Source of the DNA: JANNOG01 sp050329835
GTDB taxonomy: Bacteria > Actinomycetota > Actinomycetes > Actinomycetales > JBBAYJ01
Length of the DNA: 28,900 nucleotides
Direction: 5' to 3'
NCBI GenBank assembly: GCA_050329835.1
Contig: JBHJOJ010000176.1
Coordinates: forward strand, 1 to 28,900
A program made the position numbers and the translations under genes. The notes under the pieces are model-generated. The model saw only the letters and a program-made list of their open reading frames with translations, was not told where the DNA came from and made no database searches. Below, in pieces: positions 14,174-21,307 of the stretch (position 1 is its first letter; each line of letters starts with the position of its first letter).

Positions 14174-14560
14174 TCATCCGGGGTCACCCACCGCGAGCTG
14201 GGTGATCGAGACGACCAGCAGGTACAGCAGCAGGACTCCGTTGACGGCCAGCGGCGCCCGGGCAGGTGCGCCGCCACGAAGCGCGCGGGCGGCCAGGACC
14301 ACCCCGGCGACCGGCGGAATCACCATGACCACGAGGACGAGTACCGCGGCCAGCCGTCCCCGGACACCGGCGGTGCTGAGTAGCTCCCCCTCCGGGACGT
14401 CGAGCAGGATCGTCAGAAGGACCCCCAGCAGGTAGGCGATCACGTAGGACGCGACCAGTGAGGGGACCATCAGCCACGCCCACGTCGTCAGGCGCCGGAG
14501 TCGCGCGCGGTCCCCGTCAGGGCCGGAGCCGACCGGCCTCGCAGGCTGGGTTCTGATCAT
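14174..14560 (-). CDS. Small integral membrane protein, unknown
   Basis: A 128-residue protein with a charged N-terminus (about 28 residues) and three hydrophobic segments: about 28-52, 68-90 and 100-120. ATG 14560 is chosen because a GAGGAG ribosome site lies 11 nt upstream. No family recognised. It diverges from the GIN-domain lipoprotein, 131 bp away, so both may share a regulatory region. The 220 bp downstream (13954-14173), up to the GH10-like gene, contain no gene I can support. Confidence 0.6.
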   Translation of the reverse strand: MIRTQPARPVGSGPDGDRARLRRLTTWAWLMVPSLVASYVIAYLLGVLLTILLDVPEGELLSTAGVRGRLAAVLVLVVMVIPPVAGVVLAARALRGGAPARAPLAVNGVLLLYLLVVSITQLAVGDPG

Positions 14561-14691
14561 CGTGCATCCGCTCCTCGCCCGCCGCACGACCAGTCTGGAC
14601 CTCACCCGTGCGGCCCCGACAGGACGAATGTCGCGTCGTTGCCACCGCGGTCGGCCTTGTTCGGTGGGGGCACCGCTGCGAGGGTGGCGAG

Positions 14692-15432
14692 GTGTCTCGC
14701 GGAGCGTTCCTTCGGGCTGTGCCGGCCGTCGTGCTCGCCGTCGTGGTGGTGTCCGCCTGTGGTGCGGTCGGGAGCGTCCAGGGCTCCGGGGTCGTGAAGT
14801 CCGAGGAGCGCGAGGTCGAGGGCTTCGCGGGCATCCGCCTCACGGGCATCGGCGATGTCCGGGTTCGCCAGACCGGCACCGAGTCGGTCACCGTGTCGGC
14901 CGAGGACAACATCCTGCCGCTCCTCGACACCGATGTCCGGTCCGGTGTCCTCGAGATCGGGCTCCGGGACGACGCCGGCGTCCGCACGACCGAGCCGGTG
15001 CGCATTGCCGTGACCGTCGACTCCCTCGACCTCGTCGAGACCACCGGGTCGGGGACGATTGTCGTGGAGGGCCTCGAGGCCGAGGACCTCGCCGCCGTCA
15101 GCTCGGGATCGGGTGACGTCGGAGTCGAGGATCTGACCGCGGACGATGTGACCGCGACGACCACCGGCTCGGGCGACATCACGCTGGCGGGCTCCGCCGC
15201 GCGGCAGTCGGCGCAGAGCAGCGGCTCCGGCGACGTTCTGGCGTGCGACCTGGACAGCGACGAGGCGGAGGTCGACACCTCCGGCTCCGGCGACGTCGAG
15301 CTCAGCGTCAGCGAGCGGCTGACGATGACGGTGTCCGGCTCCGGCTCGGTCCGCTACGTCGGGGAACCGGACGTCTCCGAGGACACGACCGGGTCCGGCG
15401 ATGTCGAACGGCTGGAGTCCTGCCCGGGCTGA
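14692..15432 (+). CDS. GIN-domain (DUF2807) lipoprotein
   Basis: A 246-residue lipoprotein: GTG 14692, hydrophobic signal to lipobox VSAC (C23), then a DUF2807 'head GIN' domain predicted to fold as a right-handed beta-helix. Start of domain: EEREVEGFAGIRLTGIGDVRVRQTG. Seven GSG motifs (TGSGT, SGSGD, TGSGD, SGSGD, SGSGD, SGSGS, TGSGD) recur every 18-21 residues and mark turns of the helix, giving a strongly periodic DNA sequence. The family is exported but its ligands are unknown. A start at ATG 14608 would bury the signal peptide and is rejected. Confidence 0.85.
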   Translation: MSRGAFLRAVPAVVLAVVVVSACGAVGSVQGSGVVKSEEREVEGFAGIRLTGIGDVRVRQTGTESVTVSAEDNILPLLDTDVRSGVLEIGLRDDAGVRTTEPVRIAVTVDSLDLVETTGSGTIVVEGLEAEDLAAVSSGSGDVGVEDLTADDVTATTTGSGDITLAGSAARQSAQSSGSGDVLACDLDSDEAEVDTSGSGDVELSVSERLTMTVSGSGSVRYVGEPDVSEDTTGSGDVERLESCPG

Positions 15433-15445
15433 CCGCCGTCAGCCC
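15426..15445 (+). terminator. Perfect 8-bp hairpin overlapping the GIN lipoprotein stop
   Basis: GGGCTGAC (15426-15433) pairs perfectly with GTCAGCCC (15438-15445) around the tetraloop CGCC, and includes the TGA stop. Likely an intrinsic terminator. Confidence 0.5.
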
Positions 15446-15508
15446 ACGGGTCGGGGCGCCCGTTCCACCTGGGGCGAGGGCGGCCGGGCTTCGGCGACGG
15501 TGGACTGA

Positions 15509-16066
15509 TCAGGAGTCGGCGTCCGCCGGGGTGTAGACGAGGTGGGCGATCCCGCCGCCGACGTCCTCGCAGCCGGCCAGCGACAGGACGGTCCTCGGCC
15601 CGCCGTCCGGGAACAGGCGTGGTCCGGTGCCGACGGCCAGCGGGTGGACGACCAGGTGCAGCTCGTCGACCAGGCCGTCCGCGAGCAGGGCCCGCACCAG
15701 CGTGCCGCTGCCGCTCACGTAGATCCCGCCGTCGACGCGGTCCTTGAGGTCGCGGATCGCCGCGGCCGAGTACCCGTCGAGGACGTGCGTGGGCGCCCAG
15801 CCCGGGTCGGTCAGGGTGGTCGAGACCACGTACCTGGGGGAGTCGTTGAAGAACGGGGCGCCGGGGTCGTCCTCGACGGTGCGCTGCGGCCAGGCCGAGG
15901 CGAACATCTCATATGTTCGCCGACCCAGCAGGATTGCCGAGCACGACCCGGTGACCTCTCCGAGCGCCTCGCTCAGGGCGTCGGTGAACGGGTAGTCCAT
16001 CGTCCACAGCGGCGTGTCGACGACGCCGTCCAGCGTCGTGAACTCGTGCACCGTGATCTGTCCCAT
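15509..16066 (-). CDS. RibD C-terminal / DHFR-fold family reductase
   Basis: A 185-residue member of the dihydrofolate-reductase-like superfamily related to the reductase domain of RibD. Seen: ITVHEFTTLDGVVDTP at the start, AILLGRRTYEMFASAWPQ (NADPH-binding helix), YVVSTTL, IYVSGSGTLVRALLADGLVDELHLVVHPLAVGTGPRLF. As a single-domain protein away from riboflavin genes, it is probably not RibD itself; substrate unknown. An AGGAG ribosome site lies 8 nt before the ATG. Confidence 0.88.
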   Translation of the reverse strand: MGQITVHEFTTLDGVVDTPLWTMDYPFTDALSEALGEVTGSCSAILLGRRTYEMFASAWPQRTVEDDPGAPFFNDSPRYVVSTTLTDPGWAPTHVLDGYSAAAIRDLKDRVDGGIYVSGSGTLVRALLADGLVDELHLVVHPLAVGTGPRLFPDGGPRTVLSLAGCEDVGGGIAHLVYTPADADS

Positions 16067-16141
16067 GCCGGGCTCCTCGTGTCGTGTCGTCGGGCGCGCG
16101 GTGTGGACGGTCTCGCCGGCCCCACCTCATCGCCCTCGGAT

Positions 16142-16155
16142 CCCGTCGGCACGGG
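16142..16155 (-). terminator. Short GC hairpin downstream of valS
   Basis: CCCGT, loop CGGC, ACGGG in the 106-bp gap between valS and the DHFR-fold gene. The stem is 5 bp; tentative. Confidence 0.25.
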
Positions 16156-16172
16156 CACGGGTGTCGGCGCGG

Positions 16173-18767
16173 TCAGGCGGGGACCAGATCCACGTCGCTC
16201 ACCGACAGCTGGTCGCCGGAGGCCTCGAGCACCAGGTCGGTCACCCGTCCGGCCGCCCGCAGGTCGTCGGCGGCGGCCTCGACCAGCGCCAGCACCGCCG
16301 CCGGCGCGGTGACCCGGGCACCGGAGATCTCGGCCTTCTGCGAGACCTTGGCCTCGGTCTTGGCCCGGCGCAGCCCGGCCAGGGCCTCGCCGACGACCCC
16401 GAGCATCGCCGGGTCGACACCGGCCGCGGCGGCGCGCAGCGGCCCGGACTCCGGCCAGGCGGCCAGGTGCACCGAGCCGTCCCGCCACCACGACCAGACC
16501 TCCTCGGTCGCGTACGGCAGGACGGGCGCGAACAGGCGGAGCATCGTGTCGAGGGCGAGGCGCAGCGCCGCGACGGCCGACCGCCGGCCCTCGGCCCCGT
16601 GGGCGCCGTACGCCCGGTCCTTCACCAGCTCGACATGGTCGTCGCAGAAGGACCAGAAGAACGCCTCGGTCACCTCCAGGGGCCGGGTCCAGTCGTAGGC
16701 CTCGAATGCCGCCGTCGCCTGGTCGACGACGTCGGCGAGGCCCGCGAGCATCGCCCGGTCCAGCGGCTCGGTCACCGCGTCGCCGGACTCCGCCACCGCC
16801 TCGAACCCCAGCACCAGCTTGCTGACGTTGAGGACCTTGATGGCGAGGCGGCGGCCGACCTTCATCTGGCCCGGGTCGAAGGCGGTGTCCGTCCCCGCCC
16901 GCCCGGACGCCGCCCAGTACCGGACCGCGTCGGAGCCGTGCTCCTCCAACAGGCCCATCGGCGTCACGACGTTGCCCTTGGACTTCGACATCTTCTTGCG
17001 GTCCGGGTCGAGGATCCACCCCGACAGCGCCGCGTGGTGCCACGGCAGCGAGCCGTGCTCGGCCTCGGCCCGGACCACGGTGGCGAACAGCCAGGTCCGG
17101 ATGATGTCGTGCCCCTGGGGCCGCAGGTCGAACGGGAACACTCGGGCGAACAGGTCGGGGTCCCGCTCCCACCGCCCGGCGATCTGCGGGGTGAGCGACG
17201 ACGTCGCCCAGGTGTCCATGACGTCGGGGTCGGCCGTGAACCCACCCGGCTTGCCGCGCTGGTCCTCCGTGAGGCCCGGGGGGACGTCGCTGGACGGGTC
17301 GACCGGCAGCGACGCCTCGTCGGCCAGGATCGGGTGGTCGTGGTCCGGCTCCAGGTCCTCCGACAGTTGGTACCAGACCGGGAACGGCACCCCGAAGAAC
17401 CGCTGCCGGGAGACCAGCCAGTCGCCGGTCAGCCCCTGCACCCAGTTCTCGTACCGGTGGCGCATGTGCACCGGATGCCACCGCAGCTCGCGGCCGCGGG
17501 CGAGCAACCGTTCGCGCAGCTCGGCGTCGCGGCCACCGTTGCGGACGTACCACTGGCGGCTGGTGACGATCTCGAGGGGCCGATCACCCTTCTCGTAGAA
17601 CTTCACGGGGTGGGTGATGGGGCGGGGGGCGCCGTCGAGGTCGCCGGACTCGCGGAGGGCGCCCACCAGCGCCTCGCGGGCGGAGTGCGCCGTCCGCCCC
17701 GCCACCAGCGAGCCGTAGGCGTCCCGGCCGGGGCCGGCCTCGATCCACGCCGGGACCTCGGCGGCGAACCGGCCGTCCCGGCCGACCAGCGCCCGGGTCG
17801 GCAGCTGCAGCTCCCGCCACCACGTGACGTCGGTGAGGTCGCCGAATGTACAGATCATCGCGATGCCGGAGCCCTTGTCCGGCTCCGCCAGCGGGTGGGC
17901 GACGACCGGCACCTCGACCCCGAACACCGGGGTGCGGACCGTCGAGCCCACGAGGGCGCGGTACCGCTCGTCGTCCGGGTGGGCGACCAGCGCCACGCAC
18001 GAGGGGATGAGCTCGGGGCGGGTGGTCTCGATGTGGATCGGGCCGGCGCCGTCGGAGCGGGCGAAGGCGATCCGGTGGTAGGCGCCGGGGCGTTCCCGGT
18101 CCTCCAGCTCGGCCTGGGCGACGGCGGTGCGGAACGTGATGTCCCACAGCGTCGGCGCCTCGGCGGCGTAGGCGTCGCCGCGGGCGAGCGCCCGCAGGAA
18201 CGCCCGCTGCGAGGCGGCCCGGGAGTGCGCGTTGATGGTCTCGTACTGATAGGACCAGTCGACGCTGAGGCCGAGGCGGCGGAACAGCGCCTCGAACGCC
18301 TGCTCGTCCTCGACCGTCAGGCGTTCGCACAGCTCGACGAAGTTCCGCCGGGAGACGTGGACGAAGTCGCGGTCGTGCTTCGGCGGCTCCGCCGGCGGCT
18401 CGAACGCCTCGTCGTACGGCAGCGACGGGTCGCACCGCACGCCGAAGTAGTTCTGCACCCGCCGCTCGGTCGGCAGGCCGTTGTCGTCCCATCCCATGGG
18501 GTAGAAGACGGCACGCCCCCGCATCCGCTGGTACCGGGCGAGCAGGTCGGTGTGGGTGTAGCTGAAAACGTGGCCGACGTGCAGCGAGCCCGAGACGGTC
18601 GGCGGCGGGGTGTCGATCGCGTACACCCGCTCGCGCGTCGCCGTCCGGTCGAACGCGTACGTGCCCTGCTCCCGCCATACCGCGTCCCAGCGGACCTCGA
18701 GGCCGTCGACGGTCGGCTTGTCGGGGACGCGCGAGGGCGGGGTCGGCTGGTCGGGCACGGCCGCCAT
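16173..18767 (-). CDS. valS: Valyl-tRNA synthetase, type 2 (archaeal-like)
   Basis: Charges tRNA-Val. The 864-residue class I synthetase has HVGH at 63-66 (HIGH signature) in TPPPTVSGSLHVGHVF, KMSKS at 592-596 followed by KGN, editing-domain motifs (HIETTRPELIPSCVALVAHPDD), GHDIIRTWLF, and an anticodon-binding helical domain at about 680-800. The sequence around HVGH (FSYTHTDLLARYQRMRG) is that of the type-2/archaeal-like ValRS group, and it lacks the long C-terminal coiled-coil arm of the E. coli enzyme. The C-terminus holds GLRRAKTEAKVSQKAEI. No tRNA gene or T-box leader is visible upstream. Confidence 0.96.
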   Translation of the reverse strand: MAAVPDQPTPPSRVPDKPTVDGLEVRWDAVWREQGTYAFDRTATRERVYAIDTPPPTVSGSLHVGHVFSYTHTDLLARYQRMRGRAVFYPMGWDDNGLPTERRVQNYFGVRCDPSLPYDEAFEPPAEPPKHDRDFVHVSRRNFVELCERLTVEDEQAFEALFRRLGLSVDWSYQYETINAHSRAASQRAFLRALARGDAYAAEAPTLWDITFRTAVAQAELEDRERPGAYHRIAFARSDGAGPIHIETTRPELIPSCVALVAHPDDERYRALVGSTVRTPVFGVEVPVVAHPLAEPDKGSGIAMICTFGDLTDVTWWRELQLPTRALVGRDGRFAAEVPAWIEAGPGRDAYGSLVAGRTAHSAREALVGALRESGDLDGAPRPITHPVKFYEKGDRPLEIVTSRQWYVRNGGRDAELRERLLARGRELRWHPVHMRHRYENWVQGLTGDWLVSRQRFFGVPFPVWYQLSEDLEPDHDHPILADEASLPVDPSSDVPPGLTEDQRGKPGGFTADPDVMDTWATSSLTPQIAGRWERDPDLFARVFPFDLRPQGHDIIRTWLFATVVRAEAEHGSLPWHHAALSGWILDPDRKKMSKSKGNVVTPMGLLEEHGSDAVRYWAASGRAGTDTAFDPGQMKVGRRLAIKVLNVSKLVLGFEAVAESGDAVTEPLDRAMLAGLADVVDQATAAFEAYDWTRPLEVTEAFFWSFCDDHVELVKDRAYGAHGAEGRRSAVAALRLALDTMLRLFAPVLPYATEEVWSWWRDGSVHLAAWPESGPLRAAAAGVDPAMLGVVGEALAGLRRAKTEAKVSQKAEISGARVTAPAAVLALVEAAADDLRAAGRVTDLVLEASGDQLSVSDVDLVPA

Positions 18768-18810
18768 TGTGCCGTGCCCGACCGGCCCGGGCGGCGCCGT
18801 CGGATCGTCC

Positions 18811-19428
18811 TCAGAGGTGGCAGAGCGGGCGGTTCTCCTCGATGCCCCCGGTGGTGGCGGTGATCTCGAAGTCGCACGGGTCGTAGCCGTTGCGCACGAG
18901 GATGCGCAGCACCCTGGCGATCTCCCGCGGGGTCAGCTCCGGGTCCCGGGAGAGGACGAACCCGCTGGTGCGTTCGCCGTTGCCGACGACGGCCCAGCCG
19001 TAGTCCCGCTCGTCGATCCCGATGACCCAGTAGTTGCTCTCGCCGGTGAACACGAACTGACCGGTGGCGTCCCGGTCGAAGGTGACCTCGAGCTGGGCGT
19101 CGCTGTCGGGGCCGACGACCTGGGCGCGGCCCTCGAGGGCGACGGGGAACCCGGCCGCTGTGGTGCAGGTGTTGACGACCTGGACCAGCCCGTCGGGCAG
19201 GAGTGCGTAGTCGGCGGTCGTGTCGCGGTCGCAGAACGCGTCGAAGGGCTGCGGGATGGCCGCCAGCTGGAGCCAGCGTCCCTGGTACCGCTCCAGGTCC
19301 AGGTCGGCGATGGGGCGGACGGGGGGGTCCTCGGCGTCCGGGTGCCCGGCGGCCTGGGCGGCCACGGGGGCACCGAGTGCGAGCAGCGCAGCGCAGAGGG
19401 TGACGGCGGTCAGGCGGACGAGTCGCAC
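18811..19428 (-). CDS. Secreted lipocalin (Blc-like)
   Basis: A 205-residue exported beta-barrel protein. The signal peptide (residues 1-27, ending AQAAG) has no lipobox cysteine, so it should be released rather than lipid anchored. The lipocalin start motif reads LERYQGRWLQLAAIP (the GxW), then NYWVIGIDERDYGWAVVGN and FVLSRDPELTPREIARVL, as in Blc lipocalins that bind fatty acids and lysolipids. Four cysteines (FCDRD, NTCTT, DPCDF, LCHL) could form two disulfides. GTG 19428 has GGAGG about 8 nt upstream. A 16-bp palindrome lies further upstream. Confidence 0.88.
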   Translation of the reverse strand: MRLVRLTAVTLCAALLALGAPVAAQAAGHPDAEDPPVRPIADLDLERYQGRWLQLAAIPQPFDAFCDRDTTADYALLPDGLVQVVNTCTTAAGFPVALEGRAQVVGPDSDAQLEVTFDRDATGQFVFTGESNYWVIGIDERDYGWAVVGNGERTSGFVLSRDPELTPREIARVLRILVRNGYDPCDFEITATTGGIEENRPLCHL

Positions 19429-19444
19429 AGGAGCCTCCGGGAGA

Positions 19445-19460
19445 GTGACGGAATCGTCAC
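19445..19460 (-). promoter_or_regulatory. 16-bp palindrome upstream of the lipocalin gene
   Basis: GTGACG, GAAT, CGTCAC forms perfect 6-bp arms 17 bp upstream of the lipocalin start codon. The size suits a dimeric repressor site, perhaps in the 5' leader. A sequence GATCCGTCGAGG also occurs twice just upstream (19480-19516). Confidence 0.35.
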
Positions 19461-19548
19461 CGTAGGCATGCGACCCCGATCCGTCGAGGGGTCGCCCGAC
19501 CCAGATCCGTCGAGGTGGAGACGGCGAGTCGTGGTGGGCGGCCGGTCG

Positions 19549-20157
19549 TCAGAACGCGGGCGGGCTCCTCGGCGGGCCGTACGCGCCACCGTGCTGGGTG
19601 GCGGCGTAGTGCTCGATCCGCTCCCGCGCCCGGCCTCGCGCCCGGTGGACGAGGACCGCCCCGACGGTGGCGGCGATCGCGACGAGGAGACCCAGACCTG
19701 CGAGGACGAGGAACACGACGCCGCCGACCGTCTCGCTGGAACTGCCGGCCGGCCGGGCGAGGGTGGGGTCGGCCGGGTCGTACTCGACCGTCACGGTGTC
19801 GCCCTCCGCTGGCAGCGGGTCCGAGGCGTAGGTGATCGTCACCGTGACCGGTTCGCCGTCCGCCTCGAACTCGGCGTCCACCGTGCCGAACACCTCGTCG
19901 ACGGCGATCACCGTGGCGCTCGCCTCGACCCCGCGGGCGTCGAGCGTCCGGTCCAGCCACAGGACTCCGGCCGCCAGCACCCCCATGACCAACGCACCGA
20001 TCAGCGCGAGGCCGGTCAGCACCCACAGCACCACCGGCCAGGCCACCGACGGCGGAGGTGGGGGCGGCGGCGTCCAGCCGGGTGCCGCGGAGGTGCCGCC
20101 CCAGGGCTGGGGTCCAGGCGGACGCGGTGCCGCCGGGTCGTACGCGTACGGATTCAC
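19549..20157 (-). CDS. DUF3592 membrane protein with proline-rich N-terminus
   Basis: A 202-residue protein. A Pro/Gly-rich cytoplasmic tail with a run of seven prolines (about 30-36) is followed by a transmembrane helix (about 42-68), a small extracytoplasmic beta domain (GVEASATVIAVDEV, VTVTITYASD, GDTVTVEYDPADPTLAR) typical of DUF3592, a second helix (about 148-170) and a basic tail. Function unknown. GTG 20157 follows GAGGTGGG at suitable spacing; GTG 20169 would add four residues. Confidence 0.78.
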   Translation of the reverse strand: MNPYAYDPAAPRPPGPQPWGGTSAAPGWTPPPPPPPSVAWPVVLWVLTGLALIGALVMGVLAAGVLWLDRTLDARGVEASATVIAVDEVFGTVDAEFEADGEPVTVTITYASDPLPAEGDTVTVEYDPADPTLARPAGSSSETVGGVVFLVLAGLGLLVAIAATVGAVLVHRARGRARERIEHYAATQHGGAYGPPRSPPAF

Positions 20158-20203
20158 GTCCCACCTCACCCCACCCCGCCGACCGGCTCACCTTACGGGG
20201 GTG

Positions 20204-20336
20204 ACATGGCACACGCATGTGTCGTGCCGGGCGGCACCTGGCCCGCAGAACTGTCGTGAAACGGGCCTGGATCGAGGCCGTACGCGACCGTTTCGCGTGC
20301 CAGGTGCCATCGGCGCGACAGTTCGGTGTGCCAGGT
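20204..20336. repeat. Long nested inverted repeat in an intergenic gap
   Basis: Left arm 20204-20264 and right arm 20288-20336 are imperfect reverse complements around a 23-nt loop. The left arm carries an extra segment of about 12 nt. Perfectly paired blocks include GGCACCTGGC with GCCAGGTGCC, and GAAACGG with CCGTTTC; GAACTGTCG on the left also has its complement CGACAGTTC on the right, in the other nesting order. It lies between the DUF3592 start and the SRPBCC stop, 28 bp downstream of the latter. Terminator or REP/MITE-like element. Confidence 0.75.
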
Positions 20337-20364
20337 CGGGTGGGGCGGCGGGATTGCGGGTGAC

Positions 20365-20859
20365 TCAGGTCGTCACGAGGGTCGCGAGCAGGTCGTCGAG
20401 GCGCTCGTAGGTCTCGCGCATGCCGGGCTCCATCCCGGAGTTCACGTGCCCGTCGCGGTTGGCGATCGAGGTGTGGGTGACGAGGCCGTGCACCATCGTC
20501 CCGCCCTCGACCTCGACGAGATCCATCGCCTCGACGGACTCCGCGTCCGGCCACCCCTCGAAGACCGAGGTCTGGACCACCCTCCGGGGCTGGTCGATCT
20601 CGCGGTACTCCCCGCGGAAGGCGAACTCCTGGCCGTCCGGGGTTCGGCTGACGTACCGGTAGGTCCCGCCCACCCGTACGTCGGCCTCCACCGAGACGAG
20701 GTCCATGGACCGGGGCCCCCACCAGTGCTGGAGGTGCTCGGGTTTGGTCATGACCCGGAAGACGAGGTCGCGGGGCGCCCGCAGGAAGCGGCGGAAGCGG
20801 ATGACGGGCTCGTCGGCCGGGATCTCGAGCTCAAGGGTGCCGGGGGTCTCGGTGCTCAT
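20365..20859 (-). CDS. SRPBCC (AHSA1-like) domain protein
   Basis: A 164-residue START/Bet v1-fold protein of the Aha1-C-terminal-like (AHSA1) family, with a hydrophobic ligand pocket. Seen: IRFRRFLRAPRDLVFRVMTKPEHLQHWWGP, the WWGP motif, RVGGTYRYVSRTPDGQEFAFRGEYREI and a C-terminal helix GMRETYERLDDLLATL. AAGGAG lies 8 nt before the ATG. The ATG overlaps the ArsR stop (ATGA), so the pair is translated together, as is common for this ArsR-SRPBCC cassette. Ligand unknown. Confidence 0.9.
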   Translation of the reverse strand: MSTETPGTLELEIPADEPVIRFRRFLRAPRDLVFRVMTKPEHLQHWWGPRSMDLVSVEADVRVGGTYRYVSRTPDGQEFAFRGEYREIDQPRRVVQTSVFEGWPDAESVEAMDLVEVEGGTMVHGLVTHTSIANRDGHVNSGMEPGMRETYERLDDLLATLVTT

Positions 20860-21203
20860 GGAGTGTCTCCTTCGGTCTGCAGGTGGTCGAGGTAGTCGTC
20901 GAGCCGCTCGAAGCTCTCCTCCCAGAACCTGCGGTAACCGCCGATCCACTCGGAGAGCTGGCGCAGGCGCTGCGGCTCCAGGCGGCAGGGCCGCCGCCGG
21001 CCGTCCCGGTGCCTCGAGACCAGTCCGGCGCGCTCCAGCACCTGCAGGTGCCGGGTCACGGCGGGCTGGCTGATGGCGAACGGGGCCGCGAGCTCGAGAA
21101 CCCCGGCCTCGCCCCGGGTGAGGCGGGCGACGATCGCCCGCCGGGTGGGGTCGGCGAGAGCCGTGAGGATCGAGTCGAGTTCACGGTCGGCCAGTACTTG
21201 CAT
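20856..21203 (-). CDS. ArsR-family winged-helix repressor
   Basis: A 115-residue DNA-binding regulator. Seen: ILTALADPTRRAIVARLTRGEAGVLELAAPFAISQPAVTRHLQVLERAGLVSRHRDGRRRPCRL, the complete winged helix with recognition helix SQPAVTRHLQVLE at about 44-56. It lacks the metal-binding cysteine cluster, so it is not a metal sensor and probably responds to a small ligand. It overlaps the SRPBCC gene and probably controls its own promoter just upstream. Confidence 0.92.
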   Translation of the reverse strand: MQVLADRELDSILTALADPTRRAIVARLTRGEAGVLELAAPFAISQPAVTRHLQVLERAGLVSRHRDGRRRPCRLEPQRLRQLSEWIGGYRRFWEESFERLDDYLDHLQTEGDTP

Positions 21204-21212
21204 GACCCAGAA

Positions 21213-21240
21213 CTTATATGACGATCCCGCTATCAGTCCA
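21213..21240 (-). promoter_or_regulatory. Promoter of the ArsR-SRPBCC operon
   Basis: On the minus strand TGGACT (21240-21235), a 16-bp spacer, TATAAG (21218-21213), then the ATG at 21203. It is one of the few AT-rich spots here and a good sigma-70-type match with a very short leader. The AT-rich part could also hold the repressor site. Confidence 0.5.
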
Positions 21241-21307
21241 GAGGGTCATGCTCGGGGTGAGGCTCGTGTCGGCGGTGTCCGGCGACGCCGTCGCGGCGGC
21301 GGCCGTG

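Noticed and set aside
16014..18863. 949-codon open frame antisense to valS
   Set aside because: No motifs; valS on the other strand has complete synthetase signatures.
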